From contig CASFPN010000031.1 in assembly GCA_949296425.1 (NCBI GenBank), positions 1-64,000 on the forward strand: 64,000 nucleotides of DNA, given 5' to 3'. The notes under the pieces are model-generated. The model had not been told where the DNA came from and searched no databases. It worked only from the letters and a program-made list of their open reading frames with translations. Origin of the DNA: an uncultured bacterium (GTDB lineage: Bacteria; Cyanobacteriota; Vampirovibrionia; Gastranaerophilales; Gastranaerophilaceae). A program made the translations under genes and the position numbers. Shown piece after piece: positions 33,796-42,151 of the stretch. Position 1 is the first letter of the stretch. Every line of letters begins with the position of its first letter.

Positions 33796-36441
33796 TTGAG
33801 TAAATACGCATCGGCACTTGTTAATATAAAAGCTCTCGGGGTTAAGACATTCAGCTACCTTATACCTGATGAGATGCAAAATAAAATTCAAATCGGACAG
33901 GCTTTGCTTGTCCCTTTTGGCAGACAGGGGTTGATTAATGCTTTTTGTGTAGGGTTTTCGGATTATTTGCCGGGGGATTTTAAGGTTAAAAAAATTAACA
34001 AAATCCTTGATGAAACCCCTCTTTTTTCTATTGATTATTTAAAACTTTTGGAATGGACTGCAAATTATTATTGCTGCGATTTAATTACTGTTTTGAATGC
34101 CGCAATACCGCTGAAACTTATTGAAAAGGCTTCAAAAACGGAACAGCTTGTGGAATTTGTAAAATTTGACGGAGCAACAAAACGGCAGGTTCAAGTTCTG
34201 GAACTACTTGAAAAATCAGGCAAAATGCCTTTGATACTATTTGAAAAGTATGCAAAGACAACCCGCACGACACTTAAAAAACTTGAACAGCTCGGTTGTA
34301 TTAAGTTTTCTCAGGAAGAATTATACAGAAACCCGCTTGATATTTTGCATATAACTGAGCGCGAACCTTTGTTCGAACTATCAGGCGATCAAAAGGCTGT
34401 TTATTACGGCATCAAAAATAAGATAGGATTAAACCCCTCATCCCAGCCCTCTCCCGCAGGGGGAGAGGGAGCTTTGAAAGCTTCTCATTATTATACAAAA
34501 GAGTCTCTGGCCTATTCAAAAGAGCTTCGTAAAAATATGACAGATACTGAAAATTTGTTATGGTATTATCTTCGCGACAGACAGCTAAATGGCTGTAAAT
34601 TCAGACGACAGGAGGCTATTGATAATTATATAGCAGATTTTGTATGTTATGAAAAAAAACTGATTATTGAACTTGATGGCGGGCAGCATAATGAAGATGA
34701 AAATGTAAAAAAAGACAGGAATCGTCAAAAATATTTGGAAGATAATGGATTTAAAGTTTTAAGATTTTGGAATAACGAAGTAAATGAAAATATAGAAGGG
34801 GTATTGAATAGTATATTGGAAAACTTACAATATCACCCTCTCCCCTTGCGGGAGAGGGTTGGGGTGAGGGGTGAAGCCGCCGAACTGCTTCTTCATGGTG
34901 TAACAGCGTCAGGTAAAACAGAAGTTTATTTCAAACTGATTGACGATACTATAAAATCCGGTAAAAATGTACTTTTTCTCGCTCCGGAAATTGCTCTTGC
35001 TTCCCAGTTAACAAAAAGACTTGCTAAAAAATTCGGAACAAAAGATGTTGCAATCTGGCACAGCAGTATTTCTGACGGTGAAAGATACGATGTGTGGCGC
35101 AAACTTTATAAAGACGAAATAAAAATACTTGCAGGCGCCCGTTCTGCCGTGTTTGCCCCGCTTAAAAATATAGGTTTAATTATTATTGATGAGGAACATG
35201 AAGGAGCATATAAGCAGACAACGCCGGCACCCAGATATGATGCACGTGTTGTGGCACGGAAATTGGCGGAATTTCATAAATGTCCTTTGCTTTTAGGGTC
35301 AGCAACGCCTGATATTTCTACATATTACAGGGCTGTTAATTCAGGTAATCTTTTTGAATTAAAACACAGATATAATAATGCTAAAGTTCCGCCGGTTGTT
35401 GTTATAAATATGCAGGAATACGGAAGAGGGGCGTATAAAAATGTTATTTCAATACCATTGCAGACGGAAATTAAGGAAACTCTTTCAAAAGGACAGCAGG
35501 TAATTTTGCTTATTAACCGCAGAGGATTTTCAACGTTCACCCAGTGCAAGGCATGCGGGCATGTTGTTGAATGTCCGAACTGTGCAATTCCTATGATATG
35601 GCATGCACGCGATAATATGTTAAAATGCCATTACTGCAATCATGTTGAATATTTCCCTGATTTTTGCCCCGAATGCGGTTCAGATGCTTTAAGAACAAGC
35701 GGTACGGGCACACAAAAAATTGAGCAATATATAAAGGATTTGTTTACTGAGAATAACATAGAACGTATTGACAGTGATATTCTTGTAAGAAAAGGCGAGC
35801 ATATAAGACTACTTGAAAAATTCCAGCGCGGCGATATTGATATTTTAGTCGGAACGCAGATGATTGCAAAAGGATTAGATAACCCGAATGTTACACTTGT
35901 CGGTGTAATTTCCGCTGATGCAAGTTTTAACCTGCCTGATTTCAGAGCATCAGAAAGAGGTTTTCAGCTTCTGACTCAGGTTGCGGGGCGTGCAGGCAGA
36001 GGAGAGTTTGCAGGAAAAGTCCTTTTTCAAACTTATAACCCTGATTTTTACGCGCTTGAAAGTGCCAAATCACAAAATTACGGAGAATTTTATGCCGCGG
36101 AAATTGCCGCACGCGAAGAATTTGATTATCCGCCTTTCAGCCAGATTGTAAGACTTGTATTGAGTTCTATTAATAATTTTCGTGCTGAAAAATCCGCACA
36201 AGAAATTGCTTTGCGGCTTTGTACAATGATTGAAAAATACGGAATATCCGAGCGTCTTGAGGTGTTAGGGCCGACTCCTTGCGTAATAGAGAGAATTAAC
36301 AGCCAGTACAGGTTTCAAATTATTATAAAGAATAAGATGGGTGAAAAGGGGCATAATTTTATTTCAAGTTTTTTAAATAAAATTACCCTGCCTAAGGATA
36401 TTAAAATGGTTGTGGATGTAGACCCGCTGGATATTCTGTAA
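33796..36441 (+). CDS. priA: Primosomal helicase PriA carrying an in-frame DUF559 insertion
   Basis: An 881-residue PriA, about 146 residues longer than usual. The N-terminal fork-binding and winged-helix part (1-212) is normal. Residues 213-359 come from a foreign element (see 34434-34871) holding a DUF559 nuclease-like domain. The helicase resumes with LLLHGVTASGKTE (Walker A, 368-375), DEEH (465-468), eight zinc-binding Cys (CKACG...CPNC, CHYC...CPECG) and the C-terminal GRAGRGEFAGKVLFQT motif. Removing the element restores a normal join, IGLN-EAAELLLHG. The start is a TTG with AAAGGAGACAG upstream. PriA restarts stalled replication forks and is usually essential for fitness, so the insertion must be tolerated at the protein level. 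Confidence 0.92.
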   Translation: MSKYASALVNIKALGVKTFSYLIPDEMQNKIQIGQALLVPFGRQGLINAFCVGFSDYLPGDFKVKKINKILDETPLFSIDYLKLLEWTANYYCCDLITVLNAAIPLKLIEKASKTEQLVEFVKFDGATKRQVQVLELLEKSGKMPLILFEKYAKTTRTTLKKLEQLGCIKFSQEELYRNPLDILHITEREPLFELSGDQKAVYYGIKNKIGLNPSSQPSPAGGEGALKASHYYTKESLAYSKELRKNMTDTENLLWYYLRDRQLNGCKFRRQEAIDNYIADFVCYEKKLIIELDGGQHNEDENVKKDRNRQKYLEDNGFKVLRFWNNEVNENIEGVLNSILENLQYHPLPLRERVGVRGEAAELLLHGVTASGKTEVYFKLIDDTIKSGKNVLFLAPEIALASQLTKRLAKKFGTKDVAIWHSSISDGERYDVWRKLYKDEIKILAGARSAVFAPLKNIGLIIIDEEHEGAYKQTTPAPRYDARVVARKLAEFHKCPLLLGSATPDISTYYRAVNSGNLFELKHRYNNAKVPPVVVINMQEYGRGAYKNVISIPLQTEIKETLSKGQQVILLINRRGFSTFTQCKACGHVVECPNCAIPMIWHARDNMLKCHYCNHVEYFPDFCPECGSDALRTSGTGTQKIEQYIKDLFTENNIERIDSDILVRKGEHIRLLEKFQRGDIDILVGTQMIAKGLDNPNVTLVGVISADASFNLPDFRASERGFQLLTQVAGRAGRGEFAGKVLFQTYNPDFYALESAKSQNYGEFYAAEIAAREEFDYPPFSQIVRLVLSSINNFRAEKSAQEIALRLCTMIEKYGISERLEVLGPTPCVIERINSQYRFQIIIKNKMGEKGHNFISSFLNKITLPKDIKMVVDVDPLDIL
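34434..34469 (+). repeat. Left 36-bp terminal inverted repeat
   Basis: Begins CCCCTCATCCCAGCCCTCTC and continues with CCGCAGGGGGAGAGGG; internally it can also fold (CCCTCTCCC/GGGAGAGGG). Confidence 0.9.
34836..34871 (-). repeat. Right 36-bp terminal inverted repeat
   Basis: The reverse complement matches the left repeat at 33 of 36 positions. It begins CCCTCTCCCCTTGCGGGAG on the plus strand. Confidence 0.9.
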
Positions 36442-36741
36442 AATAGAAATATTATGGGAAATAAATTAAGCAAAGAAAGAAAAACGCGCTGACCGTTTAA
36501 TCTGCACTAAATTCAACTCGTGCGAATGAACTCGCTATATATTTGTCATCCTGAACTTGTTTCAGGGTCTCTCTTTACCGCTCAAACAACATCCATTTTT
36601 TGCTGTTTCGTTGAACAGTAATTGCTATTACCACTCATCCTAACACTCTCCCACAAGGGGCGAGGGGAATTATTTTTCGTGCGCTTTGCGCACCTTAAAG
36701 AACTTAACGTCCTATGGTCTTATCGTCTTTCGATTAAAATA
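36442..36741. other. Repeat-rich intergenic region between priA and miaB
   Basis: No gene seen. It holds a TCATCCTGAACTTGTTTCAG palindrome (36544-36570), a degenerate copy of the priA terminal repeat (36632-36667) and a TTTGCGCACCTTAAAGAAC/GTCTTATCGTC stretch that resembles AAGGCGTAAAGACACTAAG at 33462-33480. Three repeat types thus flank priA. Confidence 0.6.
36632..36667 (+). repeat. Degenerate solo copy of the priA-type 36-bp repeat
   Basis: CACTCATCCTAACACTCTCC followed by CACAAGGGGCGAGGGG aligns end to end with the terminal repeat in priA, with several mismatches. It lies about 190 bp downstream of the priA stop. Confidence 0.7.
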
Positions 36742-38067
36742 TTACTTTATTTCACCCTGAAGATACCAGGTTTTTGTGCCCGTAATTTTTACGTTTACAA
36801 ATTCTCCTGTCAAATCTTTGTCGCATGGAATATGAACGGTTTTAAAATTTCGTGTTTTGCCGGTGTTTATCATTTTACCTTTATGCTCGTAAAAGTTTTC
36901 AATGAGAACTTCCATTTCGCGTCCGACATATTTAAGATTTGATTTCAGACAGTTTTCCTGAACTTTTTTATTCAAGCGCTGAAATCTTTCATTTTTTATA
37001 TCTTCCGGAATAAATTTGTCAACCCATTTTGCGGCAACTGTTTTTTCTCTTGGAGAATATGCGGCAAGATTTGAGTAATCAAGTTCAAATTCATCAATAG
37101 CGGTAAGTGTTTGCTGAAATTGTTCTTCAGTTTCTCCGGGAAAACCTGCGATAAAGTCGCTTGTTATAGTTACATCGGGCACCATTTTGCGAACTTTTTC
37201 AACAATTTTGGCATAGGCTTCTCTTGTATAGCGTCTGTTCATGGCTTTTAAAACTTCAGAACTTCCTGATTGCATAGGAATGTGGAAGTATTCGCAAACC
37301 TTATCAAGTTCAACAACTGTTTTTATAAGTTCATCGCTTATGTCTGTCGGGTAAGATGTTACAAAACGTATTCTGAATTTACCTTCTATTGCATTAAGCT
37401 CTCTTAAAAGATCGGCAAGTCTGTAATTTCTGTCCTTAAAATCTTTACCGTAACTGTCAACATTCTGCCCGAGAAGCGTAATTTCTTTGAAACCTGCATT
37501 CAAAGCGTCTTTTGCTTCTTTAATAATTGTTTCCGGCAGTCTGGAGCGTTCCCTGCCGCGCGTATAAGGCACTATACAGTATGTACAGAAGTTGTTGCAG
37601 CCTTCCGTAATCGGAATCCAGGCATTTACCCCTTTTACTCTTTTTATATCATATTTAACAGCCTGTTCATCTTCTGTTGAGTTGGTTTCCGTGCATTCAC
37701 AAATTTTTTCTCCTGTGTTAATTTTTTCAATAATTTCAGGGAGTGCATAGATTTTATGAGTTCCGAGAACAAAGTCCACATAGGGTGCACGTTTGAAAAT
37801 GCTTTTAGCTTTTTGCTGGGCTACACAGCCTGCTATGCCGATTTTCAGTTCAGGTTCTGTTTGTTTCCGTTTACCCCAGACGCCAAGCTGGCTGAAGGCT
37901 TTATCTTCACTTAATTGTCTGATTGAACATGTGTTAACAATTAAAAGGTCTGCCTGTTCAGAAGTTTTTGTTTCTTCATAACCCATATATTCCAGCATTC
38001 CGAACATTCTTTCGGTATCGGATTTGTTCATCTGGCATCCCATTGTTTCTATGTAAACTTTTTTCAT
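36742..38067 (-). CDS. miaB: tRNA-2-methylthio-N6-dimethylallyladenosine synthase
   Basis: A 441-residue radical SAM methylthiotransferase acting on A37 of tRNAs. Order: an UPF0004 domain with MGCQMNKSDTERM and further Cys (NTCSIRQ, GCVAQ), the radical SAM motif CNNFCTYCIVPYTRGRERSR (about residues 157-176), and a C-terminal TRAM domain (about 375-440). Both Fe-S clusters are complete. The ITLLGQNVDSYG motif confirms MiaB over RimO. It stands alone, convergent with priA and divergent from the acyl-CoA ligase. Confidence 0.94.
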   Translation of the reverse strand: MKKVYIETMGCQMNKSDTERMFGMLEYMGYEETKTSEQADLLIVNTCSIRQLSEDKAFSQLGVWGKRKQTEPELKIGIAGCVAQQKAKSIFKRAPYVDFVLGTHKIYALPEIIEKINTGEKICECTETNSTEDEQAVKYDIKRVKGVNAWIPITEGCNNFCTYCIVPYTRGRERSRLPETIIKEAKDALNAGFKEITLLGQNVDSYGKDFKDRNYRLADLLRELNAIEGKFRIRFVTSYPTDISDELIKTVVELDKVCEYFHIPMQSGSSEVLKAMNRRYTREAYAKIVEKVRKMVPDVTITSDFIAGFPGETEEQFQQTLTAIDEFELDYSNLAAYSPREKTVAAKWVDKFIPEDIKNERFQRLNKKVQENCLKSNLKYVGREMEVLIENFYEHKGKMINTGKTRNFKTVHIPCDKDLTGEFVNVKITGTKTWYLQGEIK

Positions 38068-38190
38068 CTTAAAAATTCCCGCTATTTATATCAACTGTTT
38101 AAATTATAATACAAAAATACTTAATACTCTTGACTTTCACTAAAAAAAATTATATTCTGATATCATAATGGTGTGAAAGGTGTTTATTTT

Positions 38191-39864
38191 ATGGGATTAT
38201 GTAAAAAGAATGTTTTATTTCTGCTTCAGGAACGTACTGAAAAATACGCGGATAAAGTTGCTTTAGGTATGAAAAACAAATACGGGTGGAGAGAATTTAC
38301 TTACCGCGGCATAGGTTTGATGTCACGAAAAATTGCACATTATCTAATTAATGAGCTTGGGGTTAAAAAAGGCGACAGAATGGCAATTTTGTCTGAATCC
38401 AAACCAGAATACGGAGCATGTGTTTTTGCCTCGGTAATTTCCGGCATGACTGCTGTCCCTCTTGATGTTAAGCTTACCGAATATGAACTGAAGTCAATAC
38501 TTTCGGATTGTGAACCTTCTGTTATTATGGTTTCTGAAAATAATATTAAAATGGCAAGATATTTAAAAGATGTAATCCCTTCCATAAAAGAAATTATATT
38601 GATGGATGAGCCGTCATGCGTTGCCCAAGAAAAAAATATATATGAACTTCCTGACAATTATGATTATAAATGGCGTTTTAGAAGTTCAAATTCTACGGCA
38701 TTTATAATTTATACTTCAGGTACAACGGGAGCGCCAAAGGGTGTAGAAATTACTTTTGCAAATATGATGGCACAGCTTGAGGATTTAAAATTTGCACTTG
38801 ACCAAATTTTACCGTACAGGCATGTAAATATTTTGTCGATTTTGCCTATGAATCATCTTTTTGAGATGACTGTAGGCTTTTCTACATTTTTAAACTTCGG
38901 TTTTTCCGTATATTACACTCCGAGTTTGAAGCCTAAAGACGTATTGAGTATTATGCGTGAAAAGCAGGTAGAATTTATGATTGTAGTGCCCGCATTTTTG
39001 AAACTCTTAAAAACCGGGATTGAAACTGAACTGAATAATTCATCCAAAACTGTTCAAACTGTGTTTGCAATGATGTTTAAACTTGCAAAATTTATTCCTT
39101 CATACAGGATAAAAAAATTAATGTTTAAAAAAATTCATGCAAAATTCGGCGGGCATTTTTCGGGCTGTATTTCAGGCGGAGCGCCTTTAGATGTTTCTGT
39201 TGGCAGATTCTTTGAAAGGATAGGCATAAAAGTTTATCAAGGCTATGGCTTGTCTGAAACAAGTCCTGTTGTATCTGTTAATACTGACAGACGCGGAGAT
39301 ATTGCATCTGTTGGCAGACCGTTGAAAAGTTTTGAAGCAAGAATAGATGAGCAGACCGGTGAATTAATGCTTAAAGGCCCTTCTGTGATGAAAGGCTATC
39401 ACAATCATCCCGAACTTACTGCTGAAGTAATTGAACCTGACGGATGGCTGCATACCGGTGATATTGCAAAAATAAGCAAGGAAGGTCATATTTACATAAC
39501 CGGAAGAATTAAAAATATGATAGTTTTATCCGGCGGGAAAAAAGTTTTTCCGGAAGAAGTTGAATCAGTGATTGAAAAAAGTCCTTATATTGCGGAGACT
39601 TGCGTACTCGGTACCTCCAGAACTTTCGGAGCAAAAGACGGGACAGAAGAAATTACGGCTGTTATAGTCCCTTCTGATGATGTTATTCAAAAATATGACT
39701 GGGATATTGTAGACAAACTTATAAAAGACGAGGTTAAAAAATTATCTTTGAGGTTGACTCCGTACAAAAGACCGATTAATATAATTGTAAGTAAAAATCC
39801 TTTACCGAGAACTACAACAAGAAAAGTTAAACGTAAAGAAGTAAAAGAGCTTGTAAATGTATAG
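38191..39864 (+). CDS. AMP-binding acyl-CoA (fatty acid) ligase
   Basis: A 557-residue adenylate-forming enzyme. The P-loop IIYTSGTTGAPKGVE lies at about residues 174-188, followed by YQGYGLSETSPV, the hinge GWLHTGDIAKI and the C-terminal TTTRKVKRKEV with the catalytic Lys. This pattern fits long-chain fatty acid CoA ligases or acyl-ACP synthetases. The ATG at 38191 is preferred because AAAGGTG precedes it and the N terminus then matches the family; a GTG exists at 38173. It is followed after 9 bp by a small secreted-protein gene. Confidence 0.88.
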   Translation: MGLCKKNVLFLLQERTEKYADKVALGMKNKYGWREFTYRGIGLMSRKIAHYLINELGVKKGDRMAILSESKPEYGACVFASVISGMTAVPLDVKLTEYELKSILSDCEPSVIMVSENNIKMARYLKDVIPSIKEIILMDEPSCVAQEKNIYELPDNYDYKWRFRSSNSTAFIIYTSGTTGAPKGVEITFANMMAQLEDLKFALDQILPYRHVNILSILPMNHLFEMTVGFSTFLNFGFSVYYTPSLKPKDVLSIMREKQVEFMIVVPAFLKLLKTGIETELNNSSKTVQTVFAMMFKLAKFIPSYRIKKLMFKKIHAKFGGHFSGCISGGAPLDVSVGRFFERIGIKVYQGYGLSETSPVVSVNTDRRGDIASVGRPLKSFEARIDEQTGELMLKGPSVMKGYHNHPELTAEVIEPDGWLHTGDIAKISKEGHIYITGRIKNMIVLSGGKKVFPEEVESVIEKSPYIAETCVLGTSRTFGAKDGTEEITAVIVPSDDVIQKYDWDIVDKLIKDEVKKLSLRLTPYKRPINIIVSKNPLPRTTTRKVKRKEVKELVNV

Positions 39865-39873
39865 GAGTGACTG

Positions 39874-40320
39874 ATGAAAAAATTATTATTAGCGGCATCG
39901 TTTTTGTTAATCGGTATTCCGGTTTGCTGTGCAGATGTAACCGAACAAGCTGATATCCCAAAATCCGAGGTAATTCCGGCACAGGATATTATTAAGCCTG
40001 CAGACCCGGTAAGAGAAGAACTTCCGCCGCAATGGTCGGAGTTTTGTGAAGCCGGATACGAAAATGCCGTTTATAGAGACAGCCATGACATTTTTAATAT
40101 TTTTAGTTTTGTAAAATCCGAACGAGTTAAAAAAAATTACTGGGCAGAGCGTCGTGTGAGTTTTGAAAAATATTTAAAAACCTGTGAAAATCTTGACAGC
40201 ACAGCAAAATCCGAATGCTATGCAAAACTCAGGGATATGGAAACTCAAAAGAATGACCTTTACAAAATAAAAAGCAGACAGCTTTTGTACGAAAATAATG
40301 TGGATATCCACAGGAGATAA
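39874..40320 (+). CDS. Putative secreted protein, unknown function
   Basis: A 148-residue protein with a Sec-type signal peptide (MKKLLLAASFLLIGIPVCCA, cleavage expected near residue 20). The Cys pair at 18-19 could suggest a lipobox-like site, but the context is weak. A proline-rich linker follows, then a charged helical region with Cys (FCEAGYENAVY, LKTCENLD, SECYAKL) that may form disulfides. It is coupled to the acyl-CoA ligase gene (9-bp gap, AGGAG before its ATG). The role is unknown. Confidence 0.7.
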   Translation: MKKLLLAASFLLIGIPVCCADVTEQADIPKSEVIPAQDIIKPADPVREELPPQWSEFCEAGYENAVYRDSHDIFNIFSFVKSERVKKNYWAERRVSFEKYLKTCENLDSTAKSECYAKLRDMETQKNDLYKIKSRQLLYENNVDIHRR

Positions 40321-40322
40321 TT

Positions 40323-40511
40323 TCAGGTATTTTCAGTAATTATGTCGATTTCCTTGACTGCAAGTTCAAGGATTTCGAATATATTGCCGATTTTGTTATT
40401 ATCAATCATTTCGTTTTCGGTATAGGCTTGTAAAACATGCAGATAACTGGAAAGTTTTGTTGCATGTTCTGAAATAACTTGAAGCTGATTAAAATAAGAT
40501 TTATTATTCAT
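40323..40511 (-). CDS. Small helical protein of 62 residues
   Basis: Not recognised. It is predicted to be almost fully helical (FNQLQVISEHATKLSSYLHVL, then NIFEILELAVKEIDIIT), without Cys or membrane segments. AAGGAT lies 7 bp before the ATG. It is divergent from the AbrB-like gene, with a palindromic operator-like region between them, so it may be controlled by that regulator. It converges on the secreted-protein gene with only 2 bp between stops. Confidence 0.55.
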   Translation of the reverse strand: MNNKSYFNQLQVISEHATKLSSYLHVLQAYTENEMIDNNKIGNIFEILELAVKEIDIITENT

Positions 40512-40521
40512 TGCTATATCC

Positions 40522-40549
40522 TTACTATTTAATAGTAATTAAATAGTAA
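40522..40549. promoter_or_regulatory. Operator-like repeats between two divergent small genes
   Basis: A perfect 17-bp palindrome TTACTATTTAATAGTAA (40522-40538), followed by a second AATAGTAA half-site at 40542, an 11-bp direct-repeat period. It lies between the start of the 62-residue gene and the AbrB-like gene, as expected for an autoregulator binding on one face of DNA. Confidence 0.6.
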
Positions 40550-40596
40550 TTTTTTGTCAAGTTATTATGTTACTATAAAATTATAATATTATTATA

Positions 40597-40773
40597 ATGG
40601 ATGGCAATATGGTAAGAAAATCTTTAAGACCAATAGGTGGCAGTTACGGCATAATAATTCCTAAGCTTTACCTTGAAGAAATGGGGATTAACCCTGTTTT
40701 GCATGATGTGGACATTGAGGTAAAAGACAAAATCTTAACGGTTAAAAAACTCGAAAAAGAAAAAGATAAATAA
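40597..40773 (+). CDS. AbrB/MazE-like small DNA-binding protein
   Basis: A 58-residue protein (54 if the ATG at 40609 is used). KSLRPIGGSYGIIIPKLYLEE is the swapped-hairpin AbrB/SpoVT DNA-binding motif, where the IP pair after a Gly-containing strand is conserved, and DIEVKDKILTVKKL completes the fold. Such proteins are transition-state regulators or antitoxins. TATAAT boxes at 40582 and 40593 put transcription close to the ATG, and no Shine-Dalgarno is seen. A terminator follows directly. No toxin gene lies downstream; the only partner candidate is the divergent 62-residue gene. Confidence 0.75.
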   Translation: MDGNMVRKSLRPIGGSYGIIIPKLYLEEMGINPVLHDVDIEVKDKILTVKKLEKEKDK

Positions 40774-40774
40774 A

Positions 40775-40802
40775 AAAAGGCACCTTTAAAAGTGCCTTTT
40801 TG
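40775..40802 (+). terminator. Rho-independent terminator of the AbrB-like gene
   Basis: Stem AAAAGGCAC/GTGCCTTTT with an eight-base loop and a T run. Confidence 0.88.
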
Positions 40803-40822
40803 GTTGTTGATTATGACATCAA

Positions 40823-41365
40823 TTATGAAAAATATCTTTTCAAAAGTCCGTCAAAACCTCTGCCATGACGAGCTTCATCTTTAGCCATTTCATGTACTGT
40901 GTCGTGGATTGCATCATAGCCTAATTGTTTTGCTCTTGCTGCAATTGCAAGTTTGCCTTCACATGCACCCTGTTCAGCTTCTGCTCTCATTTCAAGGTTT
41001 TTCTTAGTTGAATCAGTTACAACTTCGCCTAACAATTCTGCAAATTTAGCAGCGTGTTCAGCTTCTTCAAAAGCATATCTTTTGTAAGCTTCTGCAACTT
41101 CAGGATAGCCCTCTCTTTCGGCAACTCTTGACATAGCAAGATACATACCTACTTCAGTGCATTCTCCGGTGAAGTGTGCTCTCAAGCCGTCCATAACTTC
41201 TTTATCTTCAACTTTTCCGTCGCCGACTTTATGTTCACAGGCATAAACTTTACCTTCTGCCGTATTTATTTCTTTGAATGTAGTTGCACCGCATAGAGGG
41301 CATCTTTCAGGTGCCTTATCTGCTTCTGTTGACCAGCCGCATACTGTACATACAAATTTTGCCAT
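40823..41365 (-). CDS. Reverse rubrerythrin-type peroxidase
   Basis: A 180-residue protein with an N-terminal rubredoxin domain (CTVCGW ... CPLCG, about residues 5-23) followed by a four-helix di-iron domain with ligands in [30 protein letters not shown] and DEARHGRGF. This domain order, opposite to classical rubrerythrin, marks the reverse rubrerythrins, which reduce hydrogen peroxide in anaerobes. The ATG at 41365 is chosen because AAAGGTGG lies just upstream. It stands alone and fits an anaerobe exposed to occasional oxygen. Confidence 0.9.
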   Translation of the reverse strand: MAKFVCTVCGWSTEADKAPERCPLCGATTFKEINTAEGKVYACEHKVGDGKVEDKEVMDGLRAHFTGECTEVGMYLAMSRVAEREGYPEVAEAYKRYAFEEAEHAAKFAELLGEVVTDSTKKNLEMRAEAEQGACEGKLAIAARAKQLGYDAIHDTVHEMAKDEARHGRGFDGLLKRYFS

Positions 41366-41599
41366 TTTTACCACCTTTCTTAATCACAAAAATGATCTCT
41401 CTTTTTCTACATATTTTATAATACAACATAAAGTTTTATTTGTAAAGTAGGAATAATTATTATTTTTTCTGAAAATTATTCTTATAAAAGAAAAGACCTT
41501 GTATTATCAAGGTCAAGGTTGGTTATTTTGGTTATGTTATAGTAATTATGATTAAGTTTCGCTTTACATTGTTTTATAATTACCCTGAAAGTCAAGATT

Positions 41600-41608
41600 T
41601 GCTATGAT
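41600..41608 (+). promoter_or_regulatory. Extended -10 promoter of the YkgJ-like gene
   Basis: TGCTATGAT: a TGn extension and a -10 box TATGAT, 40 bp before the ATG; no good -35 box. Confidence 0.45.
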
Positions 41609-41648
41609 GAGTTAAAATGTTTACAAAACTTTATGTTAATATATTGGT

Positions 41649-42080
41649 ATGTTTGAAAAGTTGAAAAAATTTTTTCTGTCAAAGATATTACGTCGTAAGT
41701 ATTATCGAACAGGTAAATGCAAAGCCTGCGGCAAATGCTGTACGCAAATTTATGTAAAACATTACAAACATGTTGTGCAGGATGAAAAAGAGTTTGAGAA
41801 ACTTCAATATTTGCACAGATTTTATACTTATTTAAAAATAATTGGAAAAGATGATATAGGATTAATTTTTGAGTGTCAGAATCTTGATCCTGTCACACAT
41901 AAATGTAAGATTCATAAAACGCGTCCCGGGATTTGCAGGAGATATCCGCAGGAAGAACTGTTTTCAATGGGCGGAGCATTGTCGGAAGATTGCGGTTATA
42001 AAATGGAGCCTATTGTCTCATTTTCTGAGGTATTGGCAAAAGAAAGCAAAAAAAAGATTAAATATAAGTCAGACAATTAA
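41649..42080 (+). CDS. YkgJ-family cysteine cluster protein
   Basis: A 143-residue protein with the eight-Cys arrangement of the YkgJ/CxxCxxCC family: CKACGKCCTQIYV (about residues 24-36), CQNLDPVTHKCKIHKTRPGIC and a final DCGYK. These are thought to bind zinc or iron; the function is unknown. The N terminus is strongly basic. It is followed by a small secreted protein gene after about 70 bp. Confidence 0.85.
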   Translation: MFEKLKKFFLSKILRRKYYRTGKCKACGKCCTQIYVKHYKHVVQDEKEFEKLQYLHRFYTYLKIIGKDDIGLIFECQNLDPVTHKCKIHKTRPGICRRYPQEELFSMGGALSEDCGYKMEPIVSFSEVLAKESKKKIKYKSDN

Positions 42081-42151
42081 ACTTTCCGGTAATGAAAAAT
42101 TATAAATAGTCGGTTAAGCTTATAATATGGAATTATATGAAAGGTGAAAGT

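Larger units (their letters stand above)
34434..34871 (+). mobile_element. 438-bp element: 36-bp inverted repeats flanking a DUF559 domain, in frame within priA
   Basis: Exactly 438 bp (146 codons), bounded by inverted repeats of 36 bp with three mismatches. Its translated core (priA residues 235-348) is a DUF559 domain, related to Vsr and PD-(D/E)XK nucleases: ELRKNMTDTENLLWYYLRD, KFRRQEAIDNYIADFVC, LIIELDGGQH and GFKVLRFWNNEV. Candidate catalytic residues are D281, E292, D294 and H298, all present. The repeats are themselves translated (QPSPAGGEG on the left, LPLRERVGVRG on the right). No clear target duplication is visible. Confidence 0.85.

Noticed and set aside
34434-34871. Group I or II intron carrying the DUF559 gene
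   Set aside because: The segment is only 438 bp, open in frame through both ends and lacks intron core motifs such as a domain V hairpin.
33796-36441. Intein in priA
   Set aside because: No intein splicing motifs (N-terminal Cys/Ser block, C-terminal His-Asn) at the borders; the ends are inverted repeats and the join residues do not fit splicing.
40597-40773. Classical toxin-antitoxin operon with AbrB-like antitoxin
   Set aside because: A terminator follows directly and no toxin gene lies downstream. Only the divergent 62-residue gene could be a partner, which is not the usual order.
41490-41600. Small RNA on the minus strand ending in the GACCTTG/CAAGGTC hairpin
   Set aside because: The hairpin with a T-rich tail is real, but I found no convincing promoter or conserved body.
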